A DNA stretch of 64,000 nt from Halichondria panicea (Eukaryota; Porifera; Demospongiae; Suberitida; Halichondriidae), in assembly GCF_963675165.1 (NCBI RefSeq), contig NC_087390.1:3796001-3860000 (forward strand). The letters are read 5' to 3'. How positions within the stretch are numbered: position 1 is the stretch's first letter; each line of letters begins with the position of its first letter. The translations under genes were made by a program, and so were the position numbers. The notes beneath the pieces are model-generated. The model was given only the letters and a program-made list of their open reading frames with translations, did not search any database and was not told the DNA's origin. Positions 34,682-44,647 of this stretch are shown here, one piece after another.

Positions 34682-35256
34682 ATATTAATTTATTATAGTT
34701 CCATTCCACATATACACGGGAGCATCACTCTAAGGCAGGTCCAGTATAACCTGTATGTTTGCATGTGTTAGGAAATAATAATAGCTGTTATAAATATATA
34801 CATGTACATTTATTATGCAAATTAATTTGAACAGGAATACAATTTGAACAGGAATGCAAAACTAAGACAGAAACTAAGACAGGAAAACAAATTCCTAGCA
34901 TCCAGTCAATCATAGAACAGCCGGAAATTTATATGATTGCTCCAAGCAGCTCATCACCAGGATCTTAGCATACCGGGGTAGATCAAGCTTAGGTTTTTTT
35001 GTGGAGACAAACCTGCTCAACAATTTGAGCGAGGAACACAAGCTGCGGACACTATGATGCCAGATCTCCCCCATGCACTTCGGCGGTCGCTAACAGCCCT
35101 AGTGCTAGCAGGCCGGTGTACTGAAGCCTTCGAGACATAAAAGACACATAACTACAACATTGTTAGGAGCACCCAACCCTTCCACACTAAACCTTACACA
35201 ACCACTTTCAAAACTCAACACTTCCAACTCCCTCTATCAATCCCTCTATCAAGATA
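34682..35256. other. No gene seen
   Basis: Contains a duplicated AATTTGAACAGGAAT (about 34825-34857). Otherwise unremarkable. Confidence 0.4.
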
Positions 35257-35660
35257 TATGTGACAGTGACAGGCTCTGGGAAAACCAGACATTTGGAGCA
35301 GACTAAAATTTTGGTGATTAATGTACCAAGTGATAGAACAGAGCATTGCCTGATATGCTTAGTATGCTTAGTGTTCAAATACCTAATTTTATACCCGAGT
35401 TATGCGCGTTAGAAGCGCGTTAGAAACTCGAAGCCGTAAAATGTAGTATCGACCTCTCAAAGATTGCTCAATTAGGAAAAATAAGGTAATTTAGAGCATC
35501 AAATTTTACGGAGAGGTAGTAGAAGGACTGTTGTAGATACTTATACATTTTATTTGAGATTTTACACTTTATTTTTTTTGAGATTTTTATTTTATTTTTT
35601 TATAGCTCAATACTAAATTCTACTCCAAATGTCTGGTTTTCCCAGAGCCTGTCACATATG
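35257..35660. mobile_element. Inverted-repeat element, GACAGGCTCTGGGAAAACC ends
   Basis: The left end (about 35257-35302) and the complement of the right end (about 35614-35660) share TATGTGACAGGCTCTGGG and AAAACCAGACATTTGGAG; the left copy has GTGACA duplicated. Related ends occur at 43970-43993 and 48726-48850. It is non-coding, about 400 bp, with GCGCGTTAGAA duplicated internally. The class is not determined. Confidence 0.65.
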
Positions 35661-36427
35661 ATGTCTACATATGATGTCTACGGGGAGATTACAAAGGGAC
35701 AAGAACTTTTAAACCTAACGAGCACCAGCAAATGAAGAAGAATTTGAAAACATTGCTCAATCAGCTACTGCACATCAGCTACTGCACATCACCAAACTTT
35801 GGCAATTGTTGGGTAATAATTTGTCACAGGTTCCCGATGAACGCATAGCCAACGTGACCCGTGATAGTACAACCCACTTGTGACAGTGCATTATTAACCA
35901 GCACCGAGGAGTCAATGTATAAATTACAAACCAAAGCAGCTAAACTGATTGAGAAAATTACAGGATACACAAAAAACCCTCTGAAGAACAGAAAGAAGAA
36001 TACTCCTAGACAAAGTTCATCAGCCAAACAGAGTGTGAAAGAGTTCGAACCTACTACAAACTACAAGCAACTACGTAAACGAATGGACTTGGCCAAATAC
36101 ATATGGTCCACATTCATTTAGTTAGTTATAGCTAGGTTAGTTATAGCTAGTTTACAATTTTGCTTATCAATTAACTCATTTGTTGCGGTGCTGTTTTTTT
36201 CATACATGTATGCACGCGCCTTAAAAATAAAAAATTCAAATACAACGCATCTCACATGACTACATAACGAGTGATAATTACATAACTCCAAAATAATGCT
36301 AGTGGCTTTCAATAATAATTATAACCACCATGTAATGGAGGCCGGTATATATTCTAGTGCTCTCAAGCCTCGTGTAACAGTTGTATACCTGGATCTCCAC
36401 ACCTAAGTAGTGTGTTCTAAATAATGC
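35661..36427. other. No supported gene
   Basis: A plus frame at 35861-36121 encodes a lysine-rich 86-residue peptide with no recognised motif and no splice context. Confidence 0.35.
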
Positions 36428-36620
36428 CAAGGGCGTAGAGAGGGCATGCAGTTCAAACGTGGGCATATGAATGTGCATGAAATGCTAAAAATAGAAATTT
36501 CTATTTTTAGCACTTCATGCAAAGCACACATACTTCACATACTTCCGCCCACGTTTGAACTCTGCTAGCTACGTGTACTGATAGGAAGTTGCATGCCCTC
36601 TCTTCTTTTATACGCCCTTG
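36428..36620. mobile_element. Near-perfect hairpin (foldback)
   Basis: CAAGGGCGTA (36428-36437) pairs with TACGCCCTTG (36611-36620); GAGAGGGCATGCA and GTTCAAACGTGGGC pair with their complements further in. The centre, GCTAAAAATAGAAA and its complement, is a perfect palindrome. The whole 193 bases can fold into one stem with small asymmetric bulges. A foldback MITE is likely. Confidence 0.75.
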
Positions 36621-37387
36621 ATAAATAAACTGTGTCGTCGTCGTTACAACCCAAACATGAATGGCAGCTGACCTGGTACGCGTACATCATAAAGGGAAAA
36701 TTCTGTGTAGGTGCTGTATTCAGTGTGCATAATTCTCCCTTATACTTGGGTGTCCTATACACCATGCCCTACTGCTCACCTCCATAAATTATCGTGTTAG
36801 CAGCTCGTTGTTGGAAAACTGGACCTACAAAAACTGGACCTACAAAAACAATAATTTAATTGCTAGCTATAATGTATGGAGAGATAGATCTAGACTCAGG
36901 CGCACATAGGCAAATGATTAATAATAGCAGTAGATTGTTGTATTGAGCACTCGAGTCTAGATTACCTTACACACACTAGATCTAGCCTCTAGAGACAGCT
37001 AGGATCAGAGTAGGCAGGCTGGCCTCTTCACACAGGAACAAAAATGTGCATGCGTGCATTGCGTGCGTCAACTGGATGCGTGCGTCAACTGGATGTGATA
37101 ATAAAAGTGCGATCACATAAGTGCGATCACATGAGCTAAACCATCACATGAGCTAAACCAAACCACACACGTGGGCGGAAACCATATGGGCGGAGCTTCC
37201 TTTCCAAAGTCAGCAATAATTGAAAGTTAATGCACCTGAGCACCTTCCGTGTGTCTCAGAATATGAATATGTATTATTTAGCTATATGTGTGCGCTGTGC
37301 AACACTGTAACTCGTAACGGGTAAGATACAGCATGCACGTTAACCGTATGATAATCTCACTTCCTGATCAACCTGAGATACGGTATG
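36621..37387. other. No gene seen
   Basis: Contains short duplications (about 36818-36848 and 37066-37095). No coding support. Confidence 0.4.
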
Positions 37388-37862
37388 CATTCGAAGTGGA
37401 ACTGTGCACCTGATATTGATATGAGGCTGTGTTCAAGATTAACCATTCGAAACTCAAAATTGGAAATCGTTGGAACGGAACTGTGCACCTGATATGAGCA
37501 TCAACTGTATCAACAGGCTGTGTTCAAAGTATCAGACCGCTCTCACAACTTTTCAAAAAACTTGTAAAAAAATTAACCAAACTCAAAATTGTGGAAATCG
37601 TTGGAACGGTGGAACGGACCAGGCTGTGTGTATCAACAGGACCGTTCCTTTTCCTTTCAAAAAACTTGTAAAGGAAATCGTTGCAACGGAACTGTGCACC
37701 TGATATGAGCGTCAACAGGCTAACTGTTCCCACAACTTTTAAAAAAATTGGAAATCGTTGGAACGGCTGTGTTCAAAGTTTCAGACCGTTCCCACAACGT
37801 TGTAAAAAATTCGAAACTCAAAATTGGAAATCGTTGAAACGGAAATGTGCACCTGTCTGGGA
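37388..37862. repeat. Degenerate tandem array, left block
   Basis: Repeated words in constant order: GGAAATCGTTGGAACGG, AACTGTGCACCTGATATGAG, CATCAACAGGCTGTGTTC, CAGACCGTTC, CACAACTTTT, AAAAAACTTGTAAA and CGAAACTCAAAATTGG. About five partial units of roughly 70-135 bases are visible, each with different deletions. The same words make up 39183-39590. Confidence 0.75.
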
Positions 37863-38165
37863 TCGAACCAGACTGTAGAAACACCTGGAGGTTCGGAGGT
37901 TTCGAACCACACCGAACACCTGTAGAACACGTCGAACCACAGGTGTCACACCGAACACCTGTCACTAAGTGTTTTCCAAGTCGTCCAATAGTGAAGTTCG
38001 AAGAGGTTCGGAGGTGAACCACACCTCTCGTTCACACCTCTCACCAATATTTGTTTATTAGTGTAGGGGTCCGAACACCTGTGGAACACTCTCGTTTTCC
38101 AAGTGAAGTTCGAAGAGGTTCGGAGGGATCAAACCAGACCGAACACCTGTAGAACATTATCTTGC
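37863..38165. repeat. Second tandem array: GAACACCTGTAGAACA
   Basis: Units built from GGTTCGGAGG, TCGAACCACAC and CCGAACACCTGTAGAACA recur about five times. It directly adjoins the first array and is distinct from it. Confidence 0.65.
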
Positions 38166-38516
38166 TGCTCCAAAAAATCTGAAACCTACCATTGGAACTC
38201 TGGAGCACCCGCCAAAGCAGGTTAAAGGTCAAAGTTTAGTGGGCAACCACTGGTGATCGGAGTAGCCCCTGTCTAGGTAGCCAATGAAGCCAATGAAAAG
38301 TAACCCCTGGGCTAGCCTTGTCATGTTGCGAAATTCTAATTCTGCGATACTTAGCAGCGGATCCAGAAGCAGCGGGGTATCAGAGGAGGGTCCATGAGGA
38401 AGTAGCTCGAACTACGCACATCCCTGTATACAGGAAGAGCTGTAGAATCACGTGCAATTTAGTCTAATTTCCAAGCCACGTTGCTATGTTAAAATTTCAT
38501 TAGCACACGAAGCTAT

Positions 38517-38690
38517 GGCTTGTGCCGATGTGCTTGAACAGCTTGAGGACAGCAATGGCGATGGTGATGACAGTGCCTATGAAGGAGCCAGACGCTGATG
38601 AACTGTCTGGGACGCATGACATGGACCTAGACGCTAGATGTATGGACCAGGACGGTGAAAGACCAGGAGAGGGCTCACTGTGTGACTCTG
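38517..38690 (+). pseudogene. piggyBac-like transposase N-terminal exon
   Basis: From the ATG at 38514-38516 region the frame reads ACADVLEQLEDSNGDGDDSA, then after a frame change PDADELSG, HDMDLDA, MDQDGERPGEGS and LCDSGK, followed by a GTAGTA donor-like site. Acidic N-terminal regions like this are usual in piggyBac transposases. The same exon is at about 20930-21050 and, inverted, at 60840-60935. The catalytic domain is absent in all three. Confidence 0.55.
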
Positions 38691-38902
38691 GCAAGTAGTA
38701 TAGTATAGCTAGAATATCAGTATAGTATAGCTAAAATAGAATTAGCAGTAATCAACAGTCTTTATGTGAGCTTTGTAAATTTCATAGCGATATAGTAATA
38801 CATGTACGTATTGTACTTCAAATTGATATAATTTATAATTATCTTAGCACTGTTACATTGAAAATCAAGCTTAGTCAATTGAGCCTTTTACCATATGATA
38901 GG

Positions 38903-38951
38903 CTGATCCATATAACCCTAACCCTACCCTAACCCTAACCCCTGATCCATA
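38903..38951. repeat. Interstitial telomeric tract with target duplication
   Basis: CTGATCCATA occurs at 38903-38912 and 38942-38951; between them are 29 bases of TAACCCTAACCCTACCC-type telomere repeat. The related element at 59934-60985 has a single uninterrupted GGATCAG site with no telomere repeat, so this is an insertion into element D. Confidence 0.85.
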
Positions 38952-39182
38952 AAAAAAATTTTTTGGATTTTACCGCCGAGCATTTAAAATGATAAAAACG
39001 GGTGAGCGTAATAACCGTGGTTGTTATGGCAACACATGTTGCACCATTTTATATTTTATTCCTTGTTGTATGGGCATTCTATTTGCTAGGCATTGTATTG
39101 CTCTGGAAACCCGACAGAGAATTTAGACATTTCACTGTTAATTAAGAATAAAGGGTTAAGAAGGTTAAAGGGTTAAGAACCC

Positions 39183-39590
39183 AAATTCGAAACCCAAAAT
39201 TGGAAATCGTTGAAACGGAACAGTGTCGTGTCACCAGGCTGTGTTTAAAGTTTCAGACAAAAAACTCAGAAACCCAAAAATTAACCAGTCGAACCGAAAT
39301 CCTTGGAACGGAACTGTACACCTGATATGAGCACCTGATACGAGCATCAACAGGCCACAACTTTTCATACCATTCAGAACCCAAAACATTGAAACTCAAA
39401 ATTGGACTGTGCACCTGATAAGAGCATCCAACAGGCCACAACTTTTCAAAAACTTGTACCATTCAGAACCCAAAAATTAACCATTCGAAACTCGTCCAAC
39501 AGGCAGACCGTTCTCAAAAAACTTGTAAAAAATTAAAAAATTAACCATTCAGAACCCATAAATTAACCATTCGAAACTCTGTGCACCTGA
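39183..39590. repeat. Degenerate tandem array, right block
   Basis: Same words as 37388-37862, including AATTAACCATTCGAAACTC and GAACCCAAAAATTAACC, in about four broken units. Confidence 0.75.
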
Positions 39591-39639
39591 TATGTATGGA
39601 GGGCCATTTGGGTCAAAAATAAGGGAATATAAAACTCAT

Positions 39640-39775
39640 GTCAACACACGGTTAGAAGACACGCTCAGGCAGCGCGCTCAGGCAACACACGCTCAGAAAA
39701 CGCGCTCAGGCAACGTGCTAAGGCAACACACGCTCAGTAAACGTGCTGAGGCAACACACGACGCGTTCATACGGT
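39640..39775. repeat. Tandem CGCTCAGGCAACACA units
   Basis: ACACGCTCAGGCA, GCGCTCAGGCAACACA and CGTGCTGAGGCAACACA-type units repeat about eight times in 136 bases. CpG-rich for this region. Confidence 0.65.
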
Positions 39776-39807
39776 GGCCGATAGGGGTCACCCGCCTCCA
39801 CTTGCCA

Positions 39808-40005
39808 ACTAATACCGCGAGCGGTAAATCATTTACCGCCCGCGGCTAATACTATTACCGCGAGCGGTAAAGGGTCACCGCCTCATTTTGCCGCGAGCGG
39901 TAAACGAGGAAATGCCGCCAGCGGGTAAAGGGTCGCCGCCTCATTTAGCCGCCAGCGGTAAAACCTTTACCCGCCTGAAACGGTAAACCCCTTACCGCCC
40001 TAAAA
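39808..40005. repeat. CpG-rich cluster of TTTACCGC/GCGGTAAA palindromes
   Basis: At least nine GCGGTAAA or TTTACCGC words, many paired as TACCGCGAGCGGTA-type hairpins, lie within 198 bases. Local G+C is far above the surroundings. The cluster ends about 345 bases before the start codon of the kinase gene, so a promoter or CpG-island role is possible; a repeat with no role is equally possible. Confidence 0.7.
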
Positions 40006-40081
40006 TGACGACATTGCAAGAGGTCAAAAGGTCAATGTTTATAATTAAAGCGCACCTGTACCACAGTTAAGTCTACTAGTC

Positions 40082-40345
40082 TATAGAGAATCGTACTGGA
40101 GACACAAAGAGGAGCAGAGGAGGAGCAGGAGAGACAAAGAAAGGAAGGAAGAAAGGAAGGAAGGCAAGAGATCTAATACGGAGGACTGAGACACAAGGAC
40201 CAGAGGAGAGAAAGGCAAGAGATTGAATAAGGACACAAGGAGCAGAGGAGCAAGGAGCAGAGGAGAGAAAGGCAAGAGATTGAATAAGGAGGACTAAGAC
40301 ACAAGGAGCAGGAGCAGAGAAGAAGGAAGGCTAGGGATCCAATAG
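40082..40345 (+). repeat. Polypurine tract with internal tandem repeats
   Basis: Almost purely A/G on the plus strand for about 260 bases, with a unit ACACAAGGAGCAGAGGAG / GAAAGGCAAGAGATTGAATA repeated about three times. It stops a few bases before the ATG at 40350 and is probably 5' leader of that gene. Confidence 0.7.
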
Positions 40346-40349
40346 GACA

Positions 40350-43130
40350 ATGGCCGAAGGAAGTGCTGAACCTGATGAGGAAGTTGGTATATTGATGGAA
40401 TTGTCTGATATGTTGTCTGAACAAGCAAACAAGTTGGCAATAAAGCGTTCCAGATATAGTCAAGTATCAGTATCTAGATCTACAGGTAGCAAGAGTCCAA
40501 CTGAAGAAGGTTTGTTGTCTAAAATTGTGAATCTATAATACACATACCTATTGATTAATATGCCCCCCCCTGGGGAGCACATGGGGGAAATCAGAGGAGG
40601 ATTGTCAGGGTCAAAGGTCTTAATCATAAAGCTGCTTCCTGAGGACTTTTCCACTCTAGGTGGGCAGGTATTCTGTTGTAGCCGCCCTCGACCTTTGTTC
40701 CCTAAGTAACTGAGAGTACTACAAGAGAGACAGTTTTATTGTCAAATGCGTGGGGGGTGAGTAGGGGAAAGTACAAAGCTGATACGTGAGGTAGGTAAAA
40801 GTCACTCTAGTAATAGGTTGTCAATTCCCCCCCCCCACAGATGGGGTGGGGCATAGCACATTCTTGTGATGTAATGCGCCTTAATTGTTCTTTTCATTAC
40901 AGAGATATTGGCAAGAGCAGGTAAAATGCAGAAGGTTCTAAAGCGTGGTCGGTCTGGTAGCTCAAAGGATGATGCAGGTGGTGATGATTATGTGAGCACT
41001 TACTACTAGTGTTGTGCATTATATTCATAGATAACTGTGTGTGAAATGATGGAACAACCATCTCGACATAATAAGGAGCAACCAGTGGAGCTACAAATCA
41101 AAAGGAGTAGTTCTTACGAACAGTTTGCAGATAAAGCTGCAAATGCTCTTATTCTCCGACCATTACCCTGTAGTTCAATCCGCTTGTTTGGTGCTTTAAT
41201 CCGTGCAAGGGAAAAATCGACGTTGGACAGTTGGCAGTTATTTGTCTTTGCTAAAAAAAAGTTCTGGCTCTGTAAAGATTGGAGTTTCCTACATTATTGA
41301 CTCTAAAACTAAAATCAACTCAACATCAACCTTTAGTAGTACTCTTCCTCCGAGTGGCAAAGAGGGCCACAGCACACGTTGGAGGAGTGTTGTTTCTCAG
41401 GTTATAATCATGTCTAGACTACTGTTACAGTATAATAATCGTTGAAATATTTCTCTAGAATGAAGGGATGCTCCGTAAGATGCGTGGTGGAGCCAGTGCT
41501 AAGGACACAGGTATAATTGACATGCAATTGTATATAATAAAATTATATATAATTATAATTATCTCCATTGTTATCTCAAATCGTACGTATGTGCAGAAAA
41601 CCCTGTTTTGATTGACTCTGGGCATGGTGTAAGTTAATTTAAAATGTAAATTATGACTCTTTTCAGTCTCGTTCTTTTCAGTCTCGTTCAGTGAAGTCAG
41701 CAGAACCGATAAAAGCTACATGTAGTGGTGAGTGCATGCGGTCATTTCAATTCAGTGTTATTTAAGTATAGGTATTGGATTTCTTCAATTTGATGAAGAG
41801 ACACTTCAGAAAGCAACTGACCGTTTCAGCTCACTGAATAAGTTGGGGGAGGGAGGAGTGTTTAAAAGATACCTAAATGGTTGCTATAACTAAATGGTTG
41901 CTATAAAGCGTCTATCAAAAGTGTGTTGCTAGTCAGAGATAGTTTAAACAGTTGGTGCATGTAACTATCATTTAGGCTGGAACCCGGGCATTTGCTGGGT
42001 CGAGAATCCACATGATCTACAAGTTCGACTTGAAGCTATAATTGTAGCACTGAGTAGGTATGGCATTGGTGCATGTGGTATCAACATGTATTATTATGCA
42101 GATGTAGACACAAGAATCTCGTCGACCTAATGGGATACTGTGAAAGGCCTCCAATGATTGTATATGAATATATGGAAAAGGGCAATCTGTACTATACCGT
42201 ATAGCGCGAAATTTTCGAGGGGCTTAATTGTCGTGGGTTAGCAACCCTACACGAAAATTGTTTTTTATTAAGTGCTATAATGTGCAAAGATTACAGGCGT
42301 GGCAAGCAGTCATTCCACGAACATTGTGCAACGAAATGCGTTTAGCAGCCATTCCACGAAATATAAGTGCCTCGAAAATTGTGCGCTCTACGGTACATGC
42401 GCTCTACGGTACATGGTGTAATAATTATTATTAAGGCTAGACAAACGTTATTTATCCATTCAGATGTATTATCCATTCAGTCAACAGTAGTACTGACTTG
42501 GCAACAGCGTTCAAAAATTCTCAAAGATGTTTGTCGAGGGCTTCACAGTGCACAACCCCCTATGTTACATGGTGATCTAAAACCGTTAAGTCTATTAATT
42601 ATGAAGTAATTATGTATCTCATTATTATTTGATTTTTGTTATACAGTAGCAATGTATTGCTCGATGCAGGGATTTTGGATTTACCATGGAAATGCCCAAG
42701 TCACTCTCAGATTCAGTGACTCTCAAGACAGCTGCGTGTATAGCTAAAACTCTGGGATACGCTGCACCAGTACGTGTAGGCATTCTGTAAAGAGTGATGT
42801 TGTAAAGAGTGATGTATACTCTTACGGAGTGGTAAGTTACGTTCTTGTGTTCGTATAGCATTGCAATATTAATTTATTTGCCAAATGTGCCTCGAAATGT
42901 TCACTGGATTGAAAGTGTATGATTCAAAGCGAAAAGATCCATTACTGGTATAATTATATACACTACTTATGTATATGCTTGTGAATTAATACAGCCAGAG
43001 CACTTCGACGAACAGCTGTTGAGTAAAGATACATTTTCTACAATTGGCTCTTCTGATGCTGGAGAATTGCCACCATATTTGTTGCTTCTGTACTTTAAAA
43101 TTATTACATGCTATGAAGAAGCATAGCAAC
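40350..43130 (+). pseudogene. IRAK/Pelle-like protein kinase, multi-exon, damaged
   Basis: Exon 1 (ATG 40350) reads MAEGSAEPDEEVGILMELSD. Small exons follow with clear acceptors (TTCATTACAG, TTCTCTAG and CTTTTCAG among them). A larger one (about 41030-41399) reads SSSYEQFADKAANAL and SSIRLFGA. The kinase begins near 41790: DEETLQKATDRFSSLNKLGE with the glycine loop LGEGG, VAIKRLSK (catalytic K), CRHKNLVDLMGYC and MIVYEYMEKGNL. Then LTWQQRSKILKDVCRGLHSA, LHGDLKPLSLLI (HGD in place of HRD), DFGFTMEMPKSL, KTLGYAAP, KSDVYSYGV, CLEMFTG and a short tail to about 43125. The DETLxxATxxF start and GYCE...MxxGNL are typical of Pelle/IRAK kinases. Damage: a 17-bp duplication at 41873-41906 that brings a stop, loss of the αC region, frame changes near 42660 and 42775, and a MITE at 42197-42393. 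Confidence 0.7.
42197..42393. mobile_element. pogo-type MITE inside the kinase gene
   Basis: TA at 42195-42196 and 42394-42395 flank inverted ends CCGTATAG(C)GCG...AATTTTCGAGG, about 24 bp with three differences. Inner TCGTGG and CCACGA words are also inverted. The ends resemble those of the pogo element at 61460 (CCATAAAAGCGCGTAATTTT). It lies directly after the kinase GNLYYT codons. It could be in an intron if GTACTA at about 42189 is a donor, or it could interrupt the exon. Confidence 0.75.
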
Positions 43131-43420
43131 CGAGCATCAAGTAAACATGCAAGCAACAAATCAAATCATATTTCATTGTATATACATTGTTCGTAGGTCA
43201 TGGTGTGGTGGAACGAACGAAACAAATTTTTGAACTAGATACCACGTTCTTTAAACTCAAAATGAGGTTAACCATAACAAATTATGTATTCCGTCACTTT
43301 ACATAATAATGTACATGAATTCCTTATGAATTCCTTCAATCAATTACAATTCATTCACATAATTCATTAATAACATCAACTGTGTCCAAATACACTTGCC
43401 TGCAGTTAGTACGGTTTATT

Positions 43421-43870
43421 TCATGGAGTGACAGTCCACTTTAAAAACAACAAAGCGTTCTCTGAAAACTCAGGAGGACATAAAGGCAGTGGTTCAGTAC
43501 TCAGTGTCATCATTGCTGTTGCCCATATCCGAGGGTCAGCTTCAACAATGCAATCAACAGCACCTATTACATTATAGAAATAGTATATAGTACATTGAAT
43601 ATAAACAAGAAATGATTCATTCATATAGGTCAGCTGGTCGACCACAAGGAACGTTCCTACACGTATGTTTGTTTTTTCTGATGTAATGATTATTCCAGTC
43701 ATCTAGAAATTCACTCATATCCCTCTGGAGGACGGTTCCAAACACAAGCGCAAGTGTATACCTATTAGATGTAATAAGATAACAGCTTAAAACATAATAA
43801 AAATTCACCGTTGAAGGATGTTGTCTTTGTTAATTTGTTAAACTGACCAGTCTCAACCAAGCTCTGAAAT
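43421..43870 (-). pseudogene. Integrase-like (rve-type) C-terminal fragment
   Basis: The minus strand reads SLVETGQFNKLTKTTSF, then after a short intron (acceptor TCTAATAG) YTLALVFGTVLQRDMSEFLD, DWNNHYIRK, and GRPADLYE. A further block reads DCIVEADPRIWATAMMTLS and LPLCPPEFSENALLF. A W-N-x-H-x-I/V-R segment following two strands is typical of the end of the integrase-like domains found in invertebrate multicopy genes (Ginger-like). The catalytic D-D-E residues are not in this fragment. Family assignment is tentative. Confidence 0.45.
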
Positions 43871-44647
43871 AATCATAAGACTAGATAACTATAAGCTAAG
43901 AAAAATTATTATGAGATTATACACTGCAGTCCATAAATCTGGCTATTGCTCAATACCAATATCTGCTCCTTTTTCCCAGAGCCTGTCACACATCTTATAA
44001 CAACCTGCTGCTATACTTTTTTGATGAAATGAAACATTGACTTCCATTCTCTAAAAATGAAGCCACGCCCACTAATTTATAAGTGGGGGTGGTCCTTTTT
44101 GTCGAGGCACTATTTCACTATTTCACTTTTCTATTGAAAAATCGGCGTTTAAACACCAACTGCTGCTTAGTTCTACCTAAACTAAAAACTCACCCTAGCG
44201 CTTTGCTCTCCTGGTCTCTGAAACGGAGAAATAGTAGGCTTCCCAGGGATACGGTCAACAATTTTTCGACAAAGTACAAGGGCTTATGGAAGTCATCTAT
44301 TATCTTACAAGCTTTACTAGAGGGTGTTTTAAACTCCGACTAAATCACTTCACTAAACTACATACTATGAACAGAATTACTGCAAAATAAAGGGGGTGTG
44401 GTACAAAAGGCAGGTATCTTATCCTTAGACACACCTCTAAATCGTTTTTTTTCAAAAACTGGAGAATGGTCGCAGAAAGTAAGAGAAGCAAGAAGTACAT
44501 TTTCATAGCAATAAGCAATACATAGTCGTGTATAGTCACACGTATCATATGTTATACATTATAATTATGTTGTCACACCCAATTGAACCGTTAACAGATA
44601 GCAATTAATGACTGTTCGGCTACTATAATTATGAAAGTTCAAATGTT
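43871..44647. other. No gene seen; end of an IR element
   Basis: 43970-43993 (CCCAGAGCCTGTCACACAT) is one end of the family at 35257-35660. No coding frame is supported. Confidence 0.4.

Larger units (their letters stand above)
38329..39176 (+). mobile_element. piggyBac-like element D, left end lost
   Basis: The segment shares ATTCTAATTCTGCGATAC, AGAGCTGTAGAATCACGTG, CCAAGCCACGTTGC, the transposase-like exon, and the GGTGAGCGTAATAACCGTGG 3' region with 20735-21189, and its whole 3' half with 59934-60985. The right end is AAAGGG followed by TTAA (39156-39159, repeated at 39173-39176). The left terminal repeat is missing, and a stretch of about 70 bases with a GCGGATCC word interrupts it near 38350-38425. 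It lies between two blocks of the same tandem array. Confidence 0.7.

Noticed and set aside
35861-36121. 86-residue lysine-rich plus-strand frame
   Set aside because: Low-complexity basic peptide with no recognised motif; length is compatible with chance.
37850-37885. GGTTCGATCC with a 5-bp stem on the minus strand, like a tRNA T arm
   Set aside because: GGTTCGA-type words recur throughout the 37863-38165 array, and no A box, anticodon arm or acceptor stem is present at the right distance.
37388-38165. Repeated words with variable spacers, superficially CRISPR-like
   Set aside because: Repeats are degenerate, of changing length and directly tandem, with no unique spacers of constant size; the window is eukaryotic.
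40150-40463. Leu/Ser-rich minus-strand frames suggesting membrane segments
   Set aside because: They are the complement of the polypurine tract, so the composition is an artefact.
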